A stretch of 64,000 bases of DNA from positions 2,480,001 to 2,544,000 of the forward strand of contig JAFFSR010000264.1 in NCBI GenBank assembly GCA_017163975.1. The letters are read 5' to 3'. Position numbers and translations under genes: made by a program. The notes under the pieces are model-generated. The model did not search any database, was not told the DNA's origin, and saw nothing but the letters and a program-made list of their open reading frames with translations. Origin of the DNA: Anastatus disparis (Eukaryota; Arthropoda; Insecta; Hymenoptera; Eupelmidae). This document shows, in pieces, positions 47,888 through 59,128 of this stretch. The stretch's first letter is position 1. Each line of letters starts with the position of its first letter.

Positions 47888-48245
47888 AAGTGTATCAAAA
47901 TGTATCAAAAGTTATAAAAAGGTATAAAAAAGTATCGAAGATAAATTAAAAAATATCAAATAAAATCAAAAGGTATCGAAAGGTGTAAATTCGAACCATT
48001 TTTCAAACGTTTTGATACACTTTGATGTATGTTGGTGTACTTTGATACACTTTGGTACACCTTGATACAATCCTTAAAAATGGAATAGATTAAATTTATT
48101 CGAAGATGATACATTTTAATACCTTTAAGTACATTTTGACATACTTGAATATTCTTTGATACATTACTAAAAAGTTAATTAAATGAAAATTTATATATAT
48201 ATATATTTATTTCTATGTATTATGGATTTTGATACATTTTGGTCC
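47888..48245. repeat. TGTATCAAAA word array, inverted at its centre
   Basis: From about 47888 to 47985, GTATCAAAA and its variants recur every 10-15 bp. From about 48005 onward the same word recurs as TTTTGATACACTTTG in the opposite direction. It has the plan of the arrays at 12570-13306 and 37645-37795 but with a shorter unit. Confidence 0.65.
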
Positions 48246-49237
48246 CGTTGATATCTCTTTTGTTACGGCAAAATTTTTAACGTGAAGAAAATTTAAATCA
48301 TAAAGTTTATTGAAATAATCCAAGAAACTACTGTGCTGTTGGTAATAACACCCATAACCTGATAACCTAGATGACCAATTCGTGATCCGTTATTACCTAT
48401 TTTTTTGTTGCGTAATGCAAAATGCATAAAATACATAAATGAAGCTTAGAAACTGAAATAACCCAGAATAATTCAAAATTATCCAAAAATAATCCACAAA
48501 TGACGCATATGTAATCAATCTACAATTTTTTATGTAAATTGATTCTAAATTAAAGAATTATCTAAATAACCGAAGTAGTAGTATATGGACTGGTATAGCG
48601 AGACATATCGATTTTTTTTGCACCTGTCTCTCTCCCCCATTGTTTCGCTCCCCCTGTCTCGACCCCTTGTCTCGCTCCCCTTTACATGTCTGGCAGGTAT
48701 AAAGGGGTTGTATAATCGTGAATTGATTTGACCCACATTTCCCTCGCTTACCTGTCTGGGTGTTCTGGTGAATAAGGTGTCCTCTCTCCCGCACCTGTCT
48801 GAGGGTGATATAGCTTCTATGGTGACCTTGAAACCCGAAATGATTTGCACCTTCTGTCTTTTCTTCACAGGCTTAAGTATAGTATACATGTATGTGTGTA
48901 TGTATATATTTTTTAATGTGAGTAAAATTATAAAAATTCTATGAATTAAATAAATAGTTAATAAAAACATTTAACATTTAATTATAATAGATTAAATAAA
49001 TGGATAGAGAAAATTAATAGTAGTTAAAAATAATTAAATTTTAAAATAAGTTCTGAAACATTATAAATATATTAATTAAAATATATATTATTAAAAATTA
49101 AAGAAATGGGTAAAAAATAGAATAGAATAAAAGTAAATACGTTTTAATTTTTATTGATTACCTTAACATACATATGTAGTCGTACTTTATTTTATTGACA
49201 ATAAGGCTTTTTTTTCGGTTTTTGATTTAAGTACATT
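48246..49237. other. Spacer with a C/T-rich patch
   Basis: The plus strand at 48620-48800 is rich in CCCCTGTCTCG-like strings (GTCTC recurs). No convincing gene is present; frames on the minus strand there reflect the skewed composition. The left end of the Polinton could lie here or further right, but no terminal repeat could be identified without the right end. Confidence 0.4.
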
Positions 49238-50643
49238 TTATTGTATATCTTCATATACTTCTTTTGATGTTGACGGATATGGTCTCTTCCTGTCGAGTAA
49301 AGTTTTCCTCAATCCCTTTCTATTCATTATATTTGAATAGTCTTGTTGTAAGATGATATTCAGAAAGCCTTCTTCGCCGTATGGAAAAGCAATAAGGTCT
49401 CTATCTGATTGTATTGTACAAGGTTCTTTCCGGGCGATTTGGACCGATTTCACGCGCCAGGCGTAATTTATCACATTCTGCCTCAGCGCCTTGCCCATCA
49501 TAGGAGAACAGTGTATTTCAGCGCTGAAAAGTAAAAAAAAAAGAAATGAAATATAATTTCAATTTTAAAATTTTATTATTTAAAAATAAAATTTTTTAAA
49601 TAAAATAAAACAGGAAAAGAATTATTATTATTTTAAGAAAAAACTATTTGAAAATTAATTATTTAAAAAACAAAAATATGTTAACTGTTATATTATGATT
49701 ATTGATAAAAAATTATCAAAATATTTTATTTTTTTAATAGAATAATTTAAAAAAAAATAATATATGAATATATATTAAAAAGTTTTACTCACTATCCTAT
49801 TATCCTCGATTCCAGCTTTGTTAATTCCAATATTTTTTCGTATAGATCTCCTTGTCCGATGTTCTCGTTGTAATTATCATAATTCGTTGGTTTCGGCACG
49901 GGGGTCACATAGTTGAAAAATTCTTCACTTGACAATTTAAACACCGGCGTTTTCATAATTACAGCGTTTATACTGAGGATCAGTCGCGCCCAGTAAAACA
50001 CGAATATTTTATCTGTATACACTTGGTGTAAATTTGTCTTATAAGCTGCAAATTCCAAATCTCTTTTACACCGAGATATGTTGATTCCCACTGAACCCAA
50101 TTTTTGCATATTAACGAACGGGGTCATCAGCGTTATTTCTCGTTCTCTTGAAAATTTATGAAAAACCTCATCATTGAGAGCTGCTCTTTGTTTTCTATCT
50201 TCTGATAAGAGAACGACCACTTCGTTTGGCTTGCGTTTCCTGTACGCACTCTTTCGTCCAGCTGTTGATTGAGGTATTTCATGTATTACCTCTATCTCTG
50301 CTCTCTCGTCATTTTTATTTTTTTCAGCACTGACACTAACACTTTCTGCGCATTCTCTTTGATTATTTAATGCGGCTGTATTTTCTTTTTCGATACTCAT
50401 TTCTAATTGATTTTTTGCTCGTTGCACTTCTGCTTCATCCACTCTTTCTTCAATTAGTTGATCTAACCACGACATTACACTTTTTGCGCATTCTCTTTGA
50501 TTATTTAATGTGGCTGTATTTTCTTTTTCGATACTCATTTCTAATTGATTTTTTGCTCGTTGCACTTCTGCTTCATCCACTCTTTCTTCAATTAGTTGAT
50601 CTAACCACGACATATCCGCAGATATTTGTATTTCAAAATTCAT
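49238..50643 (-). CDS. Two-exon gene with a 46-residue internal duplication, unknown function
   Basis: Exon 50643-49793 ends at GTGAGT and joins in frame (TA|C) to exon 49523-49238, which follows CTTTTCAG and ends in TAA, giving 378 residues. The N-terminal half is two near-identical copies of a 46-residue acidic, probably coiled-coil unit (SWLDQLIEERVDEAEVQRAK...). A basic linker (SAYRKRKPNEVV) and a globular C-terminal part (VYTDKIFVFYWARLILSINA, IDRDLIAFPYGEEGFLNIIL-like) follow. A TATAAAA box on this strand lies at 50689-50683. It is divergent from the spliced Polinton gene at 51448 and has similar base composition, so it may be an accessory gene of the same element. No family recognised. 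Confidence 0.6.
50342..50617. repeat. 138-bp direct duplication inside the coding exon
   Basis: Two 138-bp copies differ at only a few positions (for example AATGCGGC against AATGTGGC). Length divisible by three keeps the frame. The low divergence shows a recent duplication. Confidence 0.85.
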
Positions 50644-50689
50644 TTTTTAAAAAAATTGTTTTTTAAACTGTAACTTTTTAATTTTTATA

Positions 50690-51340
50690 ATACCACGGGA
50701 AAACAAAAGAAAACGTTGTGTATAACTCGGTTCTCTAAAATAAAATGAAAATATTTGAAGAAGTCAAAGCGCAGAAAGGTAGTTTTCTTCTAGTTTTGTA
50801 AGATGGACATAGAAATCGAGAAAACGTTGTGGACATTTCATCTAATATAGAAAATTTTAGAACAAAATCATCTGGTCCAAGTGAAAGGTACAAAGAAAAA
50901 ATTAAAGAAAAAACATTTAATAGGTTTTACTGCAAGAGAATGCACTTAAGAAAAGATAGAAGAAAGTAATCGACATGTATACTCTGCAGGGGTGTTAAAG
51001 GGACAAAAAAAAGGGGACGTCCAGTGGTATAGCGATGAGTAGATTAGTAGGCATTATGTTTAGATGTTTTTTTTTTGCACTGACACTACTAACCAGATGT
51101 TTTTTTTATAGTAGTTGCCTTTCGGAAAAGATATTTTTGGAGTCGCAAGGCAACAGGTAAACATCCGTTATGTATTTCGACCATTTCTATACGTATAATA
51201 TTGTTTTCCTTTTTTGCCCGATGACCGATTTTCTTTTAAAATTTTTCTTGTAGCTTGTTCGTAGACAATATTTTTTTTAGACGCGTAATATTGTTTTTCC
51301 TTGTTCCCTAAAAATCGATCTTCCCTTTCAGGAAAAGCAG
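50690..51340. promoter_or_regulatory. Divergent intergenic region
   Basis: About 650 bp separate the minus-strand gene (ATG 50643) from the plus-strand promoter at 51341. It contains no gene. TTTTTGC and ATATTGTTTT strings recur at about 51060-51300. It may serve as a shared control region. Confidence 0.35.
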
Positions 51341-51350
51341 TATATAAATA
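51341..51350 (+). promoter_or_regulatory. TATA box of the spliced Polinton gene
   Basis: TATATAAATA lies about 100 bp before the chosen ATG at 51448, with CAGATAGT and TTAGTG candidate initiators 30-45 bp downstream. A short upstream ATG frame (51351) lies between. Confidence 0.45.
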
Positions 51351-51447
51351 AATGGCGAAACTATTATTGCCACAGATAGTATTTTGTCTTAGTGACGAAT
51401 AGAAGTATGAATTTTAAGTGTTAAGTGATTTTATTGCGAGAGAAATC

Positions 51448-53145
51448 ATGAGGAATATTGATATAAATGAATTTCGTAAAATTATATTTCGGATTGTTGA
51501 TTATTTAATTAACGCGAGATTGTGTTACGTTATACAGCGTAAATGCGATTCTGCATGGCGCCTGAAAGTACAGCGTATGTCTATTTTACAGTTGAAAAAA
51601 CAATTTGATTGTATATTATCGTGTGTGTCATTGCGCATGATTGCGCGATTGTTTAATATGATTTTTAAAGAAAACGATCTTGCTGTAATAGCAGCAGGGG
51701 AATACGTAATATCGAAAAATCTACATGATGCCTACGTACTCCAGGGTCTGATAAACGAATATAACGAGAAACGTTGTAAGTATAAAAAAAATGTTTAAAT
51801 TACTAATTTTATTAAACTTCTTACCGAATATATATAATTTTTGTAGCAATTTGAATATGAAAATTTTTATACATTTTTTTTTTTTTAAAAATGATAGACA
51901 TTTTTGTATATAACTTTAAATATTACTATTCAATGATTCCTTGGTCTTATATTTTATATAACACGATTTTGAGTTGTAAATACTTAAAATATTATATTTT
52001 AAGGAATGTAAAATATCGTGATTACAGTTTTCAAAAAAAAATTTTTTTTCTAATCCATAAGTTTTTAAAATATCTCTTTATTACAACCTTTGATTTCAAA
52101 TTTATGTTGAGTCGATTATAAAGATATTTCGAGAAATTTTTGAATAAAAAGATTACAAATCTGTGAAACTGTAATGTTGGTAGCTACTTATGAATCATAT
52201 ATCCTATTATATCATCTTAACCACTATTATTATCAAAACCAATAGCTTACATTTTTCATATTAGAATAATTTTGCCTAATTTTACTAATTTTTCATGCGA
52301 ATACTTTTTAAAAATAAAAGCTATTTTTTAAATAATTTAAAATATCATTTAATAAACATTAAGATGTATTAAAATTATTATTTTTATTGTATATAATAAT
52401 AAATCATTGATGCTTATAAGTTGAAATTGAAAATTATGCAACGTGTATATATATATATATATAATTAATATATGATTCATTTTACAGCTCTTGAAATATT
52501 ACCAGCTAGTAGTAGTAGTAGCGAGAGCGAGAGCGAGAGCGATGACAGCAATGCAAGCGATGTGGAAACTTTATTTGAACAATCAGTCAACAATCCCGAT
52601 TTGCCGAGTACATCTAGAAATAACGTTCGGCGGCGTTTGTTTTACGATAACAATGAAGTAACTCGTAACGAAGAAGAAGAAGAAAGTGTGCGAATTGTAC
52701 ATGATAATGAGATGATTATAGACAGCGATGCTGAAACAGTCATCAACGATCGAATCGTCCCGCAAGAACGGATACAAGAGGAATTCGGAAGAGATTTCGA
52801 ATCAGGATCCGAGGACTTCGAGTTTGATGATGAAGAGCCGAACCCAGAAATAATTAGGCAGGGTGGTCAATTGACGCGTGCGGTGATAAACAATTATCCC
52901 GAGCCATTCAGTGCGGTTATAAGAAGTCTAAACCATAATGGCCCGGAAAATGCATCAGAGTCAGCAGCAAACGCGCCAGGCCGTTCGGAAAACCATGAAG
53001 AACGGTTTGCTACTTTACACAGTTTTTATACGCAAACGGCACCATTAAGAGAGAGAGAATTTCACATAGCGAATGGCTCGCGTATAAGTTATCACTTTTT
53101 TGATGGAGGAGTACTAGATCGGCGTCTTAATGAATGTAAGTTTTC

Positions 53146-53199
<54 letters not shown>

Positions 53200-53548
53200 G
53201 GTATTGCTGTTATTATAATAGTATTGTTAATATATTTATTCTTTTATTTATTTTATTAACATTATCTTTATTATTATTTTATTATTATTATTTTTAAAAT
53301 ATTTTTTATTTTAATCTAAAGTGATTCGGAGGAAAGAAAACGGAACTGACAGCGTATCGAATTTGAATTCAACGACTCTGCAAATTTATGCCCAGAAAAT
53401 TAGGCCCGTTCGACGGGCACAAGAATTGCGTTGGTTCCATACAATGTCTGAGGATCTTACATCAGCATTGTATACATATTCGACCAGCGATTTAACCGAT
53501 CTACTAGATCGGGTACACGATAGTTTCAATGGGCCTTCAGAAGAATAA
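51448..53548 (+). CDS. Three-exon acidic protein gene at the Polinton left side, unknown function
   Basis: Exons 51448-51775, 52488-53135 and 53322-53548 have GTAAGT donors and pyrimidine-AG acceptors and join in phase 1 into 400 residues without a stop. Exon 1 encodes a helical, basic domain (FRKIIFRIVDYLINARLCYV). Exon 2 starts with a serine/glutamate run (SSSSSESESESDDSN) and is acidic and probably disordered until a folded segment near NGSRISYHFFDGGVLDRRLN. Exon 3 ends with TSALYTYSTSDLTDLLDRVH. ATG 51448 is chosen because the longer frame to its left has no ATG. Exons 1 and 2 could equally splice to the polB exon at 53767. No family recognised. Confidence 0.6.
53142..53200. repeat. (TTA)n microsatellite in intron 2
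   Basis: Near-perfect TTA trinucleotides just inside the intron after the exon ending at 53135; this produces the poly-leucine frame seen there. Confidence 0.95.
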
Positions 53549-53766
53549 AAAATTTGAAAACATTGTCTCATTCGTAAAGTTCGATATATAATGAAAAAAA
53601 TACCAATAATAATAATAATGATGTTTTTTTAATGTTAAAGTATAATAATGATAATAATAATTTTGTTAAATAAAAAATTTTTTAATCAAAATTTTAAATA
53701 AATAAAGGGAATATTTTAAAACAATTTTCGAATTATTTATATAATATCATCCTAAATTTTTCATAG

Positions 53767-56700
53767 CATCATCATCATCTTTCGTAGAAGGATCAAGCGC
53801 ACTGGAAAACCTTTCCACGCATCTACCTGCTACCCCTCCTCCTACTGATGCTGCTGCTGTTGCTGGTGGTGTTGAAAGCGAAGAAGAAGAAGAAGAAGAG
53901 TGGGGAGACGAAAATGCATCGGAGGGAGAGATCGAGCCCGAGTCTATTTCCAATAGCTACGACAGTCATGAACGTAGTGACGACACTGAGAGGGATTTTC
54001 ATACCTACTCAAGCGGAAATTTAGACAGGTATGAGAATGCGAGTGAGAGTGAATCGAGTGTGAGTGAGGCTGGTAATATTCAAATAGGTCTCGGTAGAGG
54101 CGCTAGTGCGGGAGAATTTTCGATAAGACCACCAGGCGTAAGATTTCGTATTAATCAAAGAGGTAATCATTATATCAGAAAATTCCAATTAAATGCAACA
54201 AGATTAATTCTTAGCATGCAACCCCCTGCGGAAAATTTTAATCCAATTGTATTGTTAGAATTGATTATGCGGGATATACATGCATATTTAATATCATTAG
54301 GGGAAGAAAATGACTTAATAGGAATCAGTGTAAAAAGTATTCGCTTTAGCCATGGTCCGGCCGGAATGTCGCTAAGACCGATTATTGATTTTAATTACGA
54401 CGATTTATGGGAACTCATATCTAATTTAACTCAGAGCAACGAAAATTTTGAGATAGACGAAAGTTTTGTTATAGATGTATGTATGTTAATTTACCACGAG
54501 GTACCGGTCAAAAAAATAAATTAAATATAAACATACGGCATAAAAAGTCAATAGTTTTTATACAAAATAAAGACAATTTGTGTTTGCCGCGAGCATTAGT
54601 AGTTGGAGAGATGTATATAAATTATAAAAATAACGATTCTAACGATATGAAAAAGCAGTGGTCGTTCATTCGCGATGGCCGCAGAACTTTGCAAAAAGAG
54701 TACGCTTTGCAGTTGATAAAAAATGCAGAATTGAATATTCCGACGGAAGGGTGGGGGTTTTGTGAAATAGATAAATTTCAGAAATACTATAGTAGACTTG
54801 GCATTGCTATACAAGTATATGATAAGAGTAATTTCGGAAGTGGGGAACCACTATTCTTTAACGGTCGCGCATCAATTGTCCAATCCAAAAATAATGTAAA
54901 TTTACAAGGTGTCATAAATTTATATTATGATTCTGATGAACGTCATTATCATACTATTTTAAATATAACCGGAGCAGCGGGTAAAAGATTTTTCTGTGAA
55001 TATTGTAATAAATGTTACAGATATATTGACCAACATAGGTGTTCAAATACATGCCCAAACTGTTTTCTATCCCCATCATGTGAAAAAGAAAATGGTATTA
55101 TCTTGAAATGTAATGAATGCAATAGAACTTTTTTCAATAACGCTTGCTACAAAAATCACCAAACAAATGGAAACTATAAGGTGAAAAATAAAAAAATTTG
55201 CGAACTTATTAAAATTTGCCAAGTTTGTAATAAAGTTATTCATGTTCATAGGGGCAAGCACGAATGTGGGGTTAATTGGTGTAAGCTTTGTCGCGGAAAA
55301 CATTCTGTTAACGAGTTATGTTATATGCGCCCTCTAGCCGCGAATGACGACGCAGACAATGTTCAAAAAAATACAAAGAAAACTCTGTTTGTATTTTACG
55401 ATTTAGAAACACAACAAGATAGAGAGTACAGAAGTCACACCAGCACGCGATTGCACGTTTCCAACCTCTGCATTGTACAGAAAACGTGTGATGATTGTTT
55501 GCAGAATGATGATTATTCTCAAAGATGCGATACTTGTGGTATTCGCGAGCATGTTTTTCAAACAAACCCAATTAAGCAATTTTTAGATATGTATATACGC
55601 GATAGAACAGATTTTAAGCAAATTATATGCATTGCACACAATGCTGGTGGTTTTAACGCACAATTTATGCTGAAAGAGTTAGTAGAAAAATATAGTCAAA
55701 CATCACCCCTGGTGATTCTTAACGGACAAAATATAATTTTGCTACAATGTGGAAGAACGAAATTCATCGATAGTTTAAATTATTTCCATATGAAATTAAG
55801 CGCATTAACGAAAACATTCGGCTTACCGGCTAGCGCGAAAAAGGGCTACTTTCCTCATCTGTTTAATAAAGTTGAGAACGAAAATTACGTAGGTCCATTG
55901 CCCGATACGCATTTTTACGCACCTGATTCCATGTCGTGCACGGAAAGAGATACCTTTTTTACGTGGTACGATTCCGAAACATTGAGCGGACGCGTATTCG
56001 ATTTTAAAAATGAAATCGTAGAATATTGTCGTATGGATGTTGAAATTTCAAGACGCGCATGTTTGGCCTTTAGAAAAATTTTCTTAGACGTAGGACAAAT
56101 CTGTCCGTTTACATCTGCAACTACTATCGCAAGTGCGTGTTCTCTCGTTTATAGAAAAAATTTCTTATTACCTAAGAGTATTGGAATTATACCTCCTGCA
56201 GGCTATCGACGCTGTGATAAACATTCTCAGAAATCAATTGAATGGTTACTAGCATGTGAACGAGAAATCGGTCGTGAAATTATTCATGCTGGTAGGGCGA
56301 GAGAATTTAGGTTACCTGAAGGTTTTCTCGTAGATGGATTTTTGCCACCTTCATCGGAAAATCAGAATGAAAAGGGTATAGTTTTTGAATACGAAGGTTG
56401 TTACACTCACGGTTGTCCCAAATGCTTTGATAAAAATCGAGATACACCCATCGCTTTTGGACGTACGTTTAATGAAGTTTTTGAAAATACATGGATAAAA
56501 ACAAATAAAATTCGAAAATGCGGATATGAGGTTCGCTGCATATGGGAATGTGAATTCGATAAAATTAAACTTGAGAATCCGGAAATAGCTGAATACGCGC
56601 GTAATCACCCTTTAATGAGTAATATTACTTTAAATCCTCGAGAAGCATTTTTTGGCGGAAGAACTGAAAATATAATTCCATATTATAAAATTAAGGAAGG

Positions 56701-58075
56701 TGAAAAAATGAAATACACAGATATATGCTCCTTGTATCCTCACGTTTGCAAACGTGGACGATATCCCGTTGGACATCCAAAAATTTACATTGGAAATGAA
56801 TGTCGTGAACTAACTGGAGAAAATAATAATGATTTGCAACGCGTTGAGGGACTGGTCAAGTGTAAAGTCTTACCACTGCGAAACCTGTACTTTCCTTTGT
56901 TACCCGTTAAAATGCACGGTCGTTTGTTATTTGCTCTTTGTCGATCTTGTTGCGAAGAAATGCGAGGAAGCGACTGTAATCACGAAAATGCTGGTGAACG
57001 AGAATTCACGGGAACTTGGGTAGCCGACAAATTACGTAAAGCTGTCGAACTTGGCTACCGTATAACGAAAATATACGTTATATGGAAATACGAAATGACA
57101 CGCTTTAACGGTATTGACGGGGGTCTTTTTGCTGGATACGTAAATACGTTTTTGAAAATAAAACAAGAAGCAAGCGGATGGCCCGCCTGGTGTGTAAATG
57201 ACGACGATGAGAAATCGCGGTACTTGGATGAGTATGAAAAAAACGAAGGTATTCGATTAGATCGCGAAAAAATAGAAAAAAATGCTGGTCTAAGAGCTGT
57301 AGCAAAACTTTGTTTAAATTCTTTTTGGGGAAAGTTTGGACAACGCAGCAACTTAAAACAAATGGAAATCGTGAAATCGCGCGAAAATCTTTTGCGATTA
57401 TTAACCTCTCCTGACAAAGAAGTTCTAAGTATTTTACCTGTAAACGACGATATTTTATACGTTCATTGGCAGCTTAGAGAAGAAGCCGTTAAAGCATCAT
57501 CCAATACAAATGTGGTAATAGCAGCATTCACAACTGCGCAAGCCAGGCTATAATTGTACAAACACATGGAAACGCTTGATAGACGTACTCTGTACTGTGA
57601 TACCGATTCGTGTTTTTTTGTAAAAAAGGACGATTCAGATGAATACGAGCCAGCCTTGGGAAACTTATTGGGTGATATGACGGATGAATTAAGATCTTAC
57701 GGTCCTCGTACTTACATAGATACCATGAATTCTGCAGCACCAAAGTTTTACGCTTATCGTGCTGTGACACCGTCAGGAAATACTTATGAATGTTGCAAGG
57801 TTAGGGGAATAACTCTAAATTTCAAAAATTCATTAAAAATAAATTTTGATAGTATTAAAACGCTCATAGACGAGGTATTTGCGAGAAAGCTTAGAGAAGA
57901 GAATGAGAAAGAGATGAATGAAAACGAAATACGATTGAATTTTAAATCTATACGACGCACACCTTACCACGAGGTCATAACAAGAGAAGAATTCAAAACC
58001 TGTAGCGTTGTTTTGAAAAAAAGACGATATGTTTCCTTATCGCTTTCTCTTCCTTTTGGTTACAAGAGTAAATGA
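53767..58075 (+). pseudogene. Polinton protein-primed DNA polymerase B, one frameshift and one stop
   Basis: The exon opens after TTTTTCATAG with no ATG of its own and an acidic run (ESEEEEEEEWGDEN), so a 5' exon is required. The N-terminal domain contains IRDIHAYLISLG-like and LWELISNLTQSNENF, followed by NLCLPRALVVGEMY typical of Maverick polymerases. Cysteine pairs (CEYCNKC, CPNC, CNEC, CQVC, CKLC) suggest zinc fingers. Exonuclease motifs are YDLETQ, AHNAGGFNAQF and YCRMDVE; polymerase motifs are A TDICSLYP (about 56720), B KLCLNSFWGKFG (57310) and C YCDTDS (57595). The second exonuclease motif has N where D is usual. The frame breaks at a GTATGTAT duplication (about 54475-54483), and TAA interrupts it at 57551. 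At about 1430 codons the length is normal. Confidence 0.9.
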
Positions 58076-58245
58076 ACAAAATATGAATGATGAAAAAACG
58101 ATAAAAAAATTCCATGAAATCTATTTTATTTTAGAAAACAATTATCAATAATTCATAAACGCTAACAATACGCTAACACCCCGCGCGATGATAAGCTTAT
58201 ACTTTTCTTATTTAGCTGATTAACGCGGAAAATAAGCTTATCCCC

Positions 58246-58283
58246 GCACACGTGTTGAATAAGCTAATAAAAAACACGTGTGC
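58246..58283. promoter_or_regulatory. Perfect 11-bp inverted repeat with CACGTG cores
   Basis: GCACACGTGTT (58246-58256) is the exact inverse of AACACGTGTGC (58273-58283), separated by 16 bp. Each contains an E-box-like CACGTG. Two ATAAGCTTAT palindromes lie just upstream (about 58193 and 58232), and a GCC-repeat follows at 58286-58306. It lies between polB and the packaging ATPase, upstream of a TATA box, and could bind a dimeric regulator; that role is inferred. Confidence 0.55.
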
Positions 58284-58372
58284 CCGCGCCGCCGCCGCCG
58301 CCGCCCTCCCTACATCAGAACTACTTAACTTGAAAAAAAAAAATAAAACAAAGAGGGGTTTCAACATAAAAG

Positions 58373-58400
58373 TATAAAACTTATGCCTCCTGTATTCAGT
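58373..58400 (+). promoter_or_regulatory. TATA box and TCAGT initiator for the ATPase
   Basis: TATAAA at 58373-58378 is followed 18 bp later by TCAGT (58396-58400), the arthropod initiator consensus, and the ATG at 58408. The leader would be about 10 nt long. Confidence 0.65.
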
Positions 58401-58407
58401 ATTCGAA

Positions 58408-59070
58408 ATGGATACACGATGGAAACATCCCTTTACGTGTATAATTTCGGGGCCTACTATGTGTGGGAAAACTGTTTTTGTAAAGCGATTTCTCTGTAAT
58501 TTGCCACAAATGTGCGATGTGGATTTTGATCGTATTCTCTTTTCTTACGCCGAGTGGCAAGAAGCATACCGTAGCGAGTTTAAAGTAGGTGGTAATCAAC
58601 GCATCGAATTTCGAGAAGGCTTACCGCAAGCTACAGACTATTCCAATGACAATGATAAGAGAAAATTACTCATATTCGACGATCTGATGCGCGAATCATC
58701 GAATAATACAGTACTTGATTTATTCACAAAAGGTTGTCATCATAAAAATATCAGTGTAATTTTCATCACGCAAAATATTTTTCATAGGGGGCCAAATCAG
58801 CGCGATTTATCGTTGAATTCAAATTATATTGTGTTGTTCAAAAATTCGAGAGATCGCGCGCAAATACAATTTCTCGCTCGACAAGTTTACCCTGAGGATC
58901 CAAAGTTCTTGCAAGAAGCCTACATCGATGCCTGTAGTAGGCCATTTAGCTATCTTTTATTGGATTTGAAACAATATACTCCAGATGAGTTTCGCTTTCG
59001 CACCGACATATTTCCCGATGACAAGTGGCACTATGCTTACGTGCCTAAATTTTCATCGAGATTCAGGTGA
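58408..59070 (+). CDS. A32-type DNA packaging ATPase (FtsK/HerA superfamily)
   Basis: This 220-residue protein is intact. GPTMCGKT at residues 15-22 is the Walker A loop, LLIFDD at 87-92 the Walker B strand, and FITQNIF the sensor-like strand typical of poxvirus A32 and adenovirus-Polinton packaging ATPases. It is expected to pump element DNA into capsids if virions form. It has its own TATA and initiator and ends 59 nt before the pX-like gene. An intact ATPase next to broken polB, integrase and MCP genes suggests chance survival or recent decay. Confidence 0.9.
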   Translation: MDTRWKHPFTCIISGPTMCGKTVFVKRFLCNLPQMCDVDFDRILFSYAEWQEAYRSEFKVGGNQRIEFREGLPQATDYSNDNDKRKLLIFDDLMRESSNNTVLDLFTKGCHHKNISVIFITQNIFHRGPNQRDLSLNSNYIVLFKNSRDRAQIQFLARQVYPEDPKFLQEAYIDACSRPFSYLLLDLKQYTPDEFRFRTDIFPDDKWHYAYVPKFSSRFR

Positions 59071-59128
59071 GCATGAAGAAATAAAAAGAAAGAAGCATCC
59101 GTAGCGGAGAAGCAGTCTTCAAATAGCG

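Noticed and set aside
48545..48970. Minus-strand 141-codon ORF with RGRDRGSE-like text
   Set aside because: It stems from a C/T-skewed patch; no splice sites, homology or start context support it.
50370..50666. 98-codon plus-strand ORF with a repeated leucine-rich unit
   Set aside because: It is antisense to the duplicated 138-bp exon of the spliced minus-strand gene.
57055..57417. 120-codon minus-strand ORF in polB
   Set aside because: It is an antisense shadow of the polymerase; motif A and B codons are read on the plus strand.
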